A stretch of DNA of 35,199 nucleotides from Smithella sp. UBA2180 (GTDB taxonomy: Bacteria; Desulfobacterota; Syntrophia; Syntrophales; Smithellaceae). Position numbers and translations under genes: made by a program. Below are positions 23,866 to 30,731 of the stretch, piece by piece; positions within the stretch are counted from its first letter, which is position 1; every line of letters starts with the position of its first letter. Where the stretch lies: assembly GCA_002327415.1 (NCBI GenBank), contig DCVU01000114.1, positions 1-35,199 on the forward strand. The letters run 5' to 3'. The notes beneath the pieces are model-generated. The model saw nothing but the letters and a program-made list of their open reading frames with translations, was not told the origin of the DNA and ran no database searches.

Positions 23866-24441
23866 ATGAATGATGAGATTCAAAAAAATGTTAAAGAGTT
23901 GCAGCATGCCATTATTGTTGCAGGATTGAACTATGAAATTTGGTGGACTTATAAAGAAAAAGAAAGTCGTAAGCGTTATGTTGATATTCTAAACAAATAT
24001 CCGCTTTTTTTTCAGACCTCTCTTCATGCTCATTTCGTTGCGATGATAGTTTCACTCTATAGATTATATGAGACAAGAAAAGACACAGTAAACTTACCCC
24101 AGCTTTTGAAAATTCTTAAAAGTCAAGATTCTATTCCAAATCAAGAATTAAAGAAAATAGAATCAGAGATTAAAAAAATAAAACCTTTATGGGTCAAGGT
24201 CTCCGTTCTTAGGAATAAAATGTTTGGACACAGATCAAATGCTCTCAATGATGATGGGATTTGGAAAGAGGCAAAAGTAACACCAAATCAGTTCAAACAG
24301 CTTATTGACGAATCAAAAAGAATTTTGAACGAAATAACATCATTGTGGAATAGAAGTAGTCATGCTTTTAATTTATCATCAACAAAAGATACTGTAAATT
24401 TATTAGAAGATTTGAAACAATTGAATGAATCACAGATATAA
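23866..24441 (+). CDS. AbiU2-like HEPN-domain protein
   Basis: 191 residues, all helical and AT-rich. A conserved HEPN ribonuclease motif is seen at R116-N-K-M-F-G-H122, the R-x4-6-H pattern with N after R, preceded by the hydrophobic helix HFVAMIVSLYRLYE. The layout resembles the HEPN_AbiU2 family, named after a lactococcal abortive-infection protein. HEPN proteins of this kind typically cut RNA in toxin or anti-phage systems. The start is taken as ATG 23866; a TTG directly before it is possible. There is no strong ribosome site. No partner antitoxin of the nucleotidyltransferase type is adjacent; the only neighbour is the HNH nuclease. Confidence 0.65.
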   Translation: MNDEIQKNVKELQHAIIVAGLNYEIWWTYKEKESRKRYVDILNKYPLFFQTSLHAHFVAMIVSLYRLYETRKDTVNLPQLLKILKSQDSIPNQELKKIESEIKKIKPLWVKVSVLRNKMFGHRSNALNDDGIWKEAKVTPNQFKQLIDESKRILNEITSLWNRSSHAFNLSSTKDTVNLLEDLKQLNESQI

Positions 24442-24490
24442 AAAGCGCATGACCTGCGCAAACATTGTCCATTCAAGCAGGCCATCTCTA

Positions 24491-25405
24491 TTAGTCGAAG
24501 GGATTATCCCGGTCAAAATCCGGTGTCAGTTCGTAGTCGTTGACTTCCTGAACAAAGATATTATCGAAACCTAACTTCAGTGCATAATCCATAACTTGTT
24601 CGTATTCACTTTTGGTGATTCTGCGACCTAAAATCGGATGATGGCGTACTTTGACAATAGGCGTGTATTGAGACATGAGGCTAAGTTGAACCGACGTGGA
24701 TATTTCTTTTTTGATCAGTCTTAGAACTTCTTTTGAGTTTTCTATTCTACCGGGTAAAACCAAATGGCGAATAATTATTCCTCTCTGAGCAACACCGTTT
24801 TTCAACTCCAGACCGTCGCCGACCTGCTTTACCATTTCTTTTATCGAATCCAGCGCAAAGCGGGGATATTCCGGCGCGAAAGAAAAAATGATGCTGTCTT
24901 CTTCCAGACCGTATTTAAAGTCCGGCAGATAAATATCAACCATGCCGTCGAACAATTTGATAACTGCCGGATGTTCATAGCCGCCGCAATTGTAAACAAA
25001 CGGCACCGTAAGTCCCTGCATACGCGCCATGCACAGAGCCTCCATCACCAGAGGAGCCTGCGGCGTCGGTGTGACCGGCTCAACGTTGTGACAGCCTTTT
25101 TTTTGAAGATCCAGCATGATCTTGGCCAGATCCAATACTGTCAGATGGCGCCCCTCCGCGCTGTGAGAAATCTGATAGTTCTGGCAATAGATGCACCCCA
25201 GATTGCATGAAGAAAGAAAAATTGTTCCGGCGCCTTGCGTTCCTGATAAAGGAGGCTCTTCACCATGATGGGCCAGCGCGCAATCCATGACGATATCGGC
25301 AGGAAGACGGCAATAGCCCAACTCTGTTTTTGTCCGGTCAACCCGGCAGGCGCGCGGGCAAAGCGTGCAGGATTTGTAAATATTAAGCAGTTCCTGAATA
25401 ATCAT
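24491..25405 (-). CDS. PflX-like radical SAM protein
   Basis: 304 residues of the radical SAM superfamily, close to the uncharacterised PflX/COG1313 group often labelled pyruvate-formate-lyase-activating-like. The [4Fe-4S]-SAM motif is C67-x3-C71-x2-C74 (SSCNLGCIYCQN). An N-terminal cysteine cluster (C13, C16, C20, C32) may hold another metal site. The segments NVEPVTPTPQAP, VYNCGGYE, DIYLPDFKY and RHLVLPGR follow the family pattern. The substrate is unknown. It is convergent with the HEPN gene and separated from the patatin gene by a palindromic AT-rich spacer. Confidence 0.85.
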   Translation of the reverse strand: MIIQELLNIYKSCTLCPRACRVDRTKTELGYCRLPADIVMDCALAHHGEEPPLSGTQGAGTIFLSSCNLGCIYCQNYQISHSAEGRHLTVLDLAKIMLDLQKKGCHNVEPVTPTPQAPLVMEALCMARMQGLTVPFVYNCGGYEHPAVIKLFDGMVDIYLPDFKYGLEEDSIIFSFAPEYPRFALDSIKEMVKQVGDGLELKNGVAQRGIIIRHLVLPGRIENSKEVLRLIKKEISTSVQLSLMSQYTPIVKVRHHPILGRRITKSEYEQVMDYALKLGFDNIFVQEVNDYELTPDFDRDNPFD

Positions 25406-25423
25406 ATTTTTAAAAAAAGTTTT

Positions 25424-25514
25424 AAGATTTAAGTAATTAAGTTTTAAGAAAAAAGAGATTGCGCGAAGCGCCTCAATTATACTTAACCCTTAATTACTTA
25501 ATTATTTAAATCTT
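25424..25514. repeat. AT-rich inverted repeat overlapping the patatin stop codon
   Basis: The left arm AAGATTTAAGTAATTAAG (25424-25441) recurs inverted at the right end, where the minus strand reads AAGATTTAA followed by an extra ATAATTAAGTAATTAAG. The right arm includes the last two codons and the TAA of the patatin gene. In the middle is a GCGC-GAA-GCGC hairpin. It could act as a transcription terminator or processing site between the two minus-strand genes. Confidence 0.5.
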
Positions 25515-26573
25515 CTCCACTATTTCCCTGATCTTTCCGCTTGCCACCAATTCCAGAAATTCTTCGCCCAGCGGCGCGGATAATTCCACGGCTTTATGCC
25601 AGTTTTTAATTCTTGTTTCCTGATCGTTAATGAATGTAACCAAATCGGTGCGGTCGGGCGCTTTTCCGCCCGGGAGATTTTCGATAAAACTCTGCGATGG
25701 TAAAACCATTAAAACATTGCTTAGTGTTTCTGCTTCCGGCACACGCCGAGTAATATTTTTATCAAGCCAACCCGGAATAATCCGTTCCTGATGATGAAAG
25801 AAAAGCACAATTTCATTTTCTTTGGCGGCAAACTGATGCGTTAGATGATAATCAATGAGACCTCCGTCGCGATAGACACCGCGAGGGGCGCCGTAAATAT
25901 CATTCACGCCGTCAATAACGAGAGGAATGGCTCCCGAGGCCAGAACGGCATATTTAAAATTAATCTCGTTTAGTTGTACGTAAATTCCACGGAATTGTGA
26001 TCTAAGGCAAAATGCCGGCGGCTTGGAAGCATTATAAAAAACAACCCTCTGTGCGAATTTATAAATATTTTCCCGGCTGAAATAATTGAATACAAAACAG
26101 GTTGCTAGCCCCAGTTTTTGTAATCCGGTATTTTTAAAAGCGACAAGCCCGCACGCCCGCGCAGTGATTATAACCAGACGATATTTTTTGTTGGCCAGAG
26201 CGAAAGGCAGGGCGTCGTCTTCCAGATAGGCATTGATGATATTGGTAATTTCCTCTAGAGATGTTGCCGGCGTATCTTGTTTTTTATACGTTACGTTTAT
26301 GTAGGCTTCCAGAAGTTTTTGATAGGATTCGACGGCTTGGGGCTGCAGCCAGGCGGCAAAACGAAACGCACCTGCAGAGGCGCCTACCAGTTGAACCGGT
26401 TTTGAACGTCCTAGAAAACCATCCTTGAGGAGAGTCAAATCGAATCCACTGGCAATAAGCCAACGCGGTCCCACCGCCGGTCCGAAGTAAGTTGACACGG
26501 AATCAAAGTTAAATCCGCCGTCTTTAATTATTTGGTAAATATTTTTACCGGCTTTAATTCGTATTTGGCTCAT
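25506..26573 (-). CDS. patatin-like phospholipase
   Basis: 355 residues with the patatin Ser-Asp dyad: nucleophile S66 in LVGASAGAF (G-x-S-x-G) and D236 in VYRDGGLIDYH (D-G-G). The helix ASGAIPLVI at about 212-220 is also typical. The usual N-terminal glycine-rich oxyanion motif (GGGxRG) is replaced by YFGPAVGPRW, so this is a divergent branch. No signal peptide or membrane helix is visible. Family members hydrolyse acyl chains from phospholipids or other lipids; the actual substrate is unknown. It is transcribed away from proA. Confidence 0.82.
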   Translation of the reverse strand: MSQIRIKAGKNIYQIIKDGGFNFDSVSTYFGPAVGPRWLIASGFDLTLLKDGFLGRSKPVQLVGASAGAFRFAAWLQPQAVESYQKLLEAYINVTYKKQDTPATSLEEITNIINAYLEDDALPFALANKKYRLVIITARACGLVAFKNTGLQKLGLATCFVFNYFSRENIYKFAQRVVFYNASKPPAFCLRSQFRGIYVQLNEINFKYAVLASGAIPLVIDGVNDIYGAPRGVYRDGGLIDYHLTHQFAAKENEIVLFFHHQERIIPGWLDKNITRRVPEAETLSNVLMVLPSQSFIENLPGGKAPDRTDLVTFINDQETRIKNWHKAVELSAPLGEEFLELVASGKIREIVEKI

Positions 26574-26594
26574 AATTTCTGTTGGGCAAAGGCC

Positions 26595-26623
26595 TTGACA
26601 CGTAAACGTTTGTTTTGTAGATT
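26595..26623 (+). promoter_or_regulatory. candidate promoter of the proA-nadD operon
   Basis: TTGACA (26595-26600), a 17-bp spacer and TAGATT (26618-26623), about 130 bp upstream of the proA start in the divergent spacer. Confidence 0.5.
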
Positions 26624-26753
26624 AACATTAGTAGTTCTTGCTGTTAAAAACTGAAAACAATTAAGTTCTTCAATGTTTTTGCTATCTGTTCAGGCGAGGA
26701 GTTTTTATCAATAATTAGAGAAAATGCAAGTAAATTTATTTAAGGATTAAGTT

Positions 26754-28010
26754 GTGGATATAAAAGATTCGGTACAACAAATAGCCCGGGACGCAGCGTT
26801 GGCGGCGCGAAAACTTTCCCGCATGACGGAAACGGAAAAAAATAAAGTCCTTTTGCGCATGGCGGATGAACTGGAGATGAATAGTAAATTTCTTCTTACG
26901 GAAAATTCCCAAGACGTAATCAGAGCCAAGAAATCCGGTCTTGCCAAAGCCATGCTGGAACGTCTGACACTGAAGCCGGCCACGATTGAACAGATGGCCA
27001 AAGGATTAAGAGAAGTGGCAGCGTTGCCTGATCCAGTGGGAAAAGTAATTTCCATGTGGCGCAGACCCAACGGGCTATTGGTCGGTAAAATGCGCATTCC
27101 ACTGGGAGTCATCGGTATTATTTATGAGTCGCGTCCCAATGTTACCGTTGATGCCGCCGCTCTTTGTCTCAAGTCCGGCAACGCCGTAATTCTGCGGGGT
27201 GGTTCCGAATCAATCAAATCCAATCTGGCAATTGCTTCCGTCCTGCAGCGAGTATTGCAGGAAACATCAATACCCGCAAACGTGATTCAGGTAATTCCGT
27301 TTACCGATCGTGAAGCTGTATCGGAGATGCTGCAGTTGGATGAGTATATTGATTTAATCATACCACGCGGCGGAGAAGAATTAATTCGCGCCGTAGTCGC
27401 TCAATCCAGAATACCGGTAATCAAACACTATAAAGGAGTCTGCCACGTTTTTGTAGACGCGCATGCAGATATTGACATGGCTATTAATATTTGTTTGAAC
27501 GCCAAAACTCAGCGCCCTGGCGTGTGCAATGCCTTGGAGACAATGCTTGTGCATAAAGATATTGCCGGTAAATTTCTGCCGCTGGCGGCGAATAAATTAA
27601 GAAAAGCCGGGGTTGTTATAAGAGGATGTGAAAAAACAAAATTGATCTTAAAAAAGATTGAAAAAGCCGACGAAAATGATTGGTATGCGGAATATCTCGA
27701 TTTGATCTTGGCTGTAAAGGTTGTAGAAAATATTGATGAAGCTATCGCGCATATTGAGAAATACGGTTCTTTGCATACAGAATCAATAATTACGAATGAC
27801 TATGCCAATTCCCAGCGTTTTTTAAATGAGGTCAATTCTTCAACTGTGCTGGTTAATGCTTCGACGCGTTTCAGCGATGGCTTTGAATTGGGTCTTGGTG
27901 CCGAAATCGGAATATCAACTACAAAACTTCACGCTTTCGGTCCTATGGGGCTGGAGGAATTAACTACAACAAAATTTATAATTTATGGTAACGGGCAGGT
28001 GCGAACATGA
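26754..28010 (+). CDS. proA: gamma-glutamyl phosphate reductase
   Basis: Reduces gamma-glutamyl phosphate to glutamate semialdehyde with NADPH, the second step of proline synthesis. Its 418 residues match the family. The catalytic cysteine is C258 in QRPGVCNALE. Other family blocks are GVIGIIYESRPNVTVDAA, CLKSGNAVILRGG, IIPRGGEELI and SSTVLVNASTRFSDGFELGLGAEIGIST. The start is GTG, with AAGGA at 7 bases. It overlaps nadD by four bases (ATGA), an arrangement that suggests coupling. The partner kinase proB is not in the window. Confidence 0.97.
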   Translation: MDIKDSVQQIARDAALAARKLSRMTETEKNKVLLRMADELEMNSKFLLTENSQDVIRAKKSGLAKAMLERLTLKPATIEQMAKGLREVAALPDPVGKVISMWRRPNGLLVGKMRIPLGVIGIIYESRPNVTVDAAALCLKSGNAVILRGGSESIKSNLAIASVLQRVLQETSIPANVIQVIPFTDREAVSEMLQLDEYIDLIIPRGGEELIRAVVAQSRIPVIKHYKGVCHVFVDAHADIDMAINICLNAKTQRPGVCNALETMLVHKDIAGKFLPLAANKLRKAGVVIRGCEKTKLILKKIEKADENDWYAEYLDLILAVKVVENIDEAIAHIEKYGSLHTESIITNDYANSQRFLNEVNSSTVLVNASTRFSDGFELGLGAEIGISTTKLHAFGPMGLEELTTTKFIIYGNGQVRT

Positions 28011-28657
28011 GATGGGGACTTTTAGGTGGAACATTTGATCCGATTCATTTCGGTCATTTGCGCGGCGCGGAGGAGATGCTGGAAATTTTTAATTTGAACC
28101 GCATTATTTTTGTTCCTTCATCGCGGCCGCCGCACAAGCTGGAAGCGGAAATAACATCTTTTAATCATCGTGAACAAATGATTCGCCTGGCAATTGAAGA
28201 TAATGTTAATTTTTCTTTTTCTGAAGTGGAGAAATTACGTTCCGGCAAATCTTATTCCGTGGAAACAGTGGAATATATTCTCAACAAATATATGGAAGAT
28301 CTGGAGCTTTACTTCATCGTCGGACAGGACGCTTTTCAGGCGGTAACAACTTGGAAAGACTGGGAGAGACTTCTGCTGTTGTGCCATTTTGCTGTGATGA
28401 CCCGTCCCGGTTATGACGATATGAGTCTCAATGAAATTCTGCCGAAAGAATTCGCCGCGAAATTTACCTACGATAAAAAAATTGATGGATTCAAAGGCCC
28501 GACGGGACATACCATATATTTCCGTCATGTAAGCTTTTTGGACATTTCTTCTTCCCACATGAAAGAAATGATCAAAGAAGGCAAATCTATAAAATATCTC
28601 ACACCGGATAAAGTCCGCCAATATATCATAAAAAATTCTCTCTACAAAAAATCATGA
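28007..28657 (+). CDS. nadD: nicotinate-nucleotide adenylyltransferase
   Basis: Joins nicotinate mononucleotide and ATP to give deamido-NAD in NAD synthesis. 216 residues. The nucleotidyltransferase signature GGTFDPIHFGH is at residues 7-17, followed by FVPSSRPPHK. The C-terminal ISSSHMKEMIKEGKSIKYLTPDKVRQYI corresponds to the ISST.IR motif. It overlaps proA (ATGA) and is followed 10 bp later by a crotonase instead of the ribosome-silencing factor gene rsfS that often follows nadD. Confidence 0.96.
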   Translation: MRWGLLGGTFDPIHFGHLRGAEEMLEIFNLNRIIFVPSSRPPHKLEAEITSFNHREQMIRLAIEDNVNFSFSEVEKLRSGKSYSVETVEYILNKYMEDLELYFIVGQDAFQAVTTWKDWERLLLLCHFAVMTRPGYDDMSLNEILPKEFAAKFTYDKKIDGFKGPTGHTIYFRHVSFLDISSSHMKEMIKEGKSIKYLTPDKVRQYIIKNSLYKKS

Positions 28658-28667
28658 GGGAAAATAT

Positions 28668-29468
28668 ATGACGTATAAATATATTGAACTGGAGATTAAG
28701 GATTTTATCGCGACAGTAACTTTAGCCAGAGAGAAAAGCCTGAACGCTTTGAGTCTGGATTTTGCCGCGGAGATTGCCGGCGTTTTCAAAACGCTGGGTT
28801 CTATGGATGAGGTAAGGGCAATTATTCTGCAAAGCAAGGCCAGAATTTTTTGCGCCGGTCTCGATTTGAAAGATGCTGTTTCAGGCTTCAATGATTCGGC
28901 CAAAGGTGTTTTTAATGCCATAAAGAAAATCCAGCCATTGTTTGATTGTTGCAATGCCATTGAAGAATGTCCCAAACCGGTCATTGCCGCCATCCATGGC
29001 AAGTGTATCGGCGGTGGACTTGATCTAATTTCTGCCTGCGATATCCGTATCTGCAGCGAAGACGCAATTTTCTGTCTTAAAGAAGCAAACATTGGATTGG
29101 TTGCCGATATGGGTGCACTGCAACGGCTTCCGTTGATAATCGGCCAGGGATTTGCCAGAGAGATGGCCTATACAGCAGGAAACTATACCGCGCTTAAAGC
29201 CGAAAAGATGGGTCTTGTCGCTGAAGTTTACGCGGATAAAGACGCCCTCATGAAAGCCGCTCAACAATTGGCAAGACAAATAGCCACGAATGCTCCCCTT
29301 GCCATTCAGTGCACAAAAGAGGTTCTAAACTTCAGCCGCTATACAAGCGTCACTGAAGGTATGGTTTTGGCGATACAAAAGAACATGTTTTTAATGACAT
29401 CGGTAGATTTGAAAGAAGCCTTCATCTCTTTTATGGAAAAGAGAGCCCCGAATTTTAAGGGAGAATAA
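28668..29468 (+). CDS. enoyl-CoA hydratase/isomerase family protein, dienoyl-CoA isomerase-like
   Basis: 266-residue crotonase. The oxyanion-hole segments are FCAGLDL (residues 61-67) and IHGKCIGGG (109-117). Three acidic residues, D119 (GGLDL), E139 (KEANIG) and D147 (VADMG), have the same spacing (20 and 8) as the catalytic triad D176/E196/D204 of rat delta3,5-delta2,4-dienoyl-CoA isomerase. The segment LVADMGALQRLPLIIG resembles that enzyme strongly. It probably shifts double bonds during breakdown of unsaturated or cyclic acids, but the substrate is inferred. AGGG precedes the ATG. It is co-transcribed with nadD by position. Confidence 0.87.
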   Translation: MTYKYIELEIKDFIATVTLAREKSLNALSLDFAAEIAGVFKTLGSMDEVRAIILQSKARIFCAGLDLKDAVSGFNDSAKGVFNAIKKIQPLFDCCNAIEECPKPVIAAIHGKCIGGGLDLISACDIRICSEDAIFCLKEANIGLVADMGALQRLPLIIGQGFAREMAYTAGNYTALKAEKMGLVAEVYADKDALMKAAQQLARQIATNAPLAIQCTKEVLNFSRYTSVTEGMVLAIQKNMFLMTSVDLKEAFISFMEKRAPNFKGE

Positions 29469-29559
29469 TGTCAATCCGCCTTCATTCGGCTACCTTTGGA
29501 TGTTTTATCTGCCCGGTGTCTAAGACTGTGTTGCAATAGCAAAGAATGTTATTCCTTGT

Positions 29560-29653
29560 CCTCCGCTGGCGGAGGTGTCACGTAGTGACGAAGGTGGATA
29601 CTGTAGTAACTGCTCCCCGAGCAGTACGAATCGGCGCGTTTAGGAAACGCGCC
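29560..29653. repeat. cluster of four perfect small hairpins
   Basis: In 94 bp: CCTCCGC-TG-GCGGAGG (29560-29575), GTCAC-GTA-GTGAC (29577-29589), ACTGCTC-CCC-GAGCAGT (29609-29625) and GGCGCGTTT-AGG-AAACGCGCC (29633-29653). All stems are perfect with loops of two or three bases. They fill the spacer between two convergent genes (crotonase plus, HD protein minus). No T-run follows, so they are not simple terminators. They resemble a mosaic of intergenic repeats. Confidence 0.75.
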
Positions 29654-29730
29654 CTACCTCGCTTAAGTTTCAAAGTCGGTGTCAATTCGCGTGACTCAAC
29701 GCATATGATATCTTGCCGCTTGCTCGGAAT

Positions 29731-30693
29731 TCATACCCGTGGTTTCCCTTTATAAATAAAACGTTCCAAAAGGCGGTTATAGTTTGTCCAGTCGGAATCG
29801 GTATTGGTAGAATCAGTGATTAATATTTGAAATGCGTTAAACTTGGCGTCCAGATCATCAATGTAATGGACGACCAAAGCTTCCAGAGTTTTCGGGCGCT
29901 TAGGAGAACCGAATTCAAATTCTCCGTGATGACTTAAAATAATATGGCGTAATTCCAGCGCTAATTGCGGAGGGAAATCGGGGATGTTGTCTATTTTTTT
30001 ATCGATCATTTCCACGCCCATCACTATATGGCCGATTAATCTTCCTTCATCGCTGTAATCAATTATGTGGTCATAAGAAAATTCATATATTTTTCCGATA
30101 TCATGAAGAATACCCCCGGTAATAAGCATGTCCTTGTTGAGAGTTGGGTAATGTTCGGATACTTTTTCCAGTAAGCGCACGACAGAAAGCGTGTGCTCCA
30201 GAAGTCCGCCTAAATAAATGTGATGAAAACCTTTTGCCGCGGGCGCTCTCTGAAAAAGCTCCACGGTTTTTTGATCACGAAAGAAAGCTTGCAGTAAATC
30301 TTGCAGCGGCTTGGTCTGAATTTTTTCAACATAGGCGAGCATTTCATCAAACATGGCCACAACTTCGCCTTTTGCCGCGGGTAAATAGTCGGCAGGTTCG
30401 ACATCTTCCCACGCATTCTTTACAATTTTGACGATCGATATTTGAATTGAATTTTTATAATTAGCGGCTTTTCCTTCAATATAAATTATATCGCCTTTCT
30501 TAAACTGTTGATCTAATTCCATCGCGTTGTCCCAGACCTTACCATCGAGCTCGCCGGTTTTATCCTTCAGGCGAACGTTCAGATAAGGAGAGCCTTTCAG
30601 AGAAAAGGCCATGTTCTTTTCGGCAACCAAAAATGTGGATGCTACCTTTTCCCCCTGCTTGATGTCTTTAAGATAAATTTCTTTATTCTTCAA
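29731..30693 (-). CDS. YhaM-like HD/OB-fold 3'-5' exoribonuclease
   Basis: 320 residues in two parts. An N-terminal OB-fold of the tRNA-anticodon-binding type spans about residues 15-92 (VASTFLVAEKNM, LNVRLKDKTGELDGKVW). An HD domain follows, with H167 (LLEHT), H197-D198 (GGILHDIGK) and LSHHGEFEFGSPKRPKTLEA. This order and these motifs match YhaM, which trims single-stranded RNA or DNA from the 3' end with Mn2+. Its last codons and stop lie in a repeat motif also found at 16062. It lies 38 bp downstream of selB on the same strand. Confidence 0.85.
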   Translation of the reverse strand: MKNKEIYLKDIKQGEKVASTFLVAEKNMAFSLKGSPYLNVRLKDKTGELDGKVWDNAMELDQQFKKGDIIYIEGKAANYKNSIQISIVKIVKNAWEDVEPADYLPAAKGEVVAMFDEMLAYVEKIQTKPLQDLLQAFFRDQKTVELFQRAPAAKGFHHIYLGGLLEHTLSVVRLLEKVSEHYPTLNKDMLITGGILHDIGKIYEFSYDHIIDYSDEGRLIGHIVMGVEMIDKKIDNIPDFPPQLALELRHIILSHHGEFEFGSPKRPKTLEALVVHYIDDLDAKFNAFQILITDSTNTDSDWTNYNRLLERFIYKGKPRV

Positions 30694-30731
30694 ATTTTTA
30701 CCCGCCTTTTCTTAAGAATTTATTGTATTAC

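Noticed and set aside
29546..29755. 69-codon plus-strand frame across the hairpin cluster
   Set aside because: Its content is dictated by palindromic repeats and shows no protein-like character.
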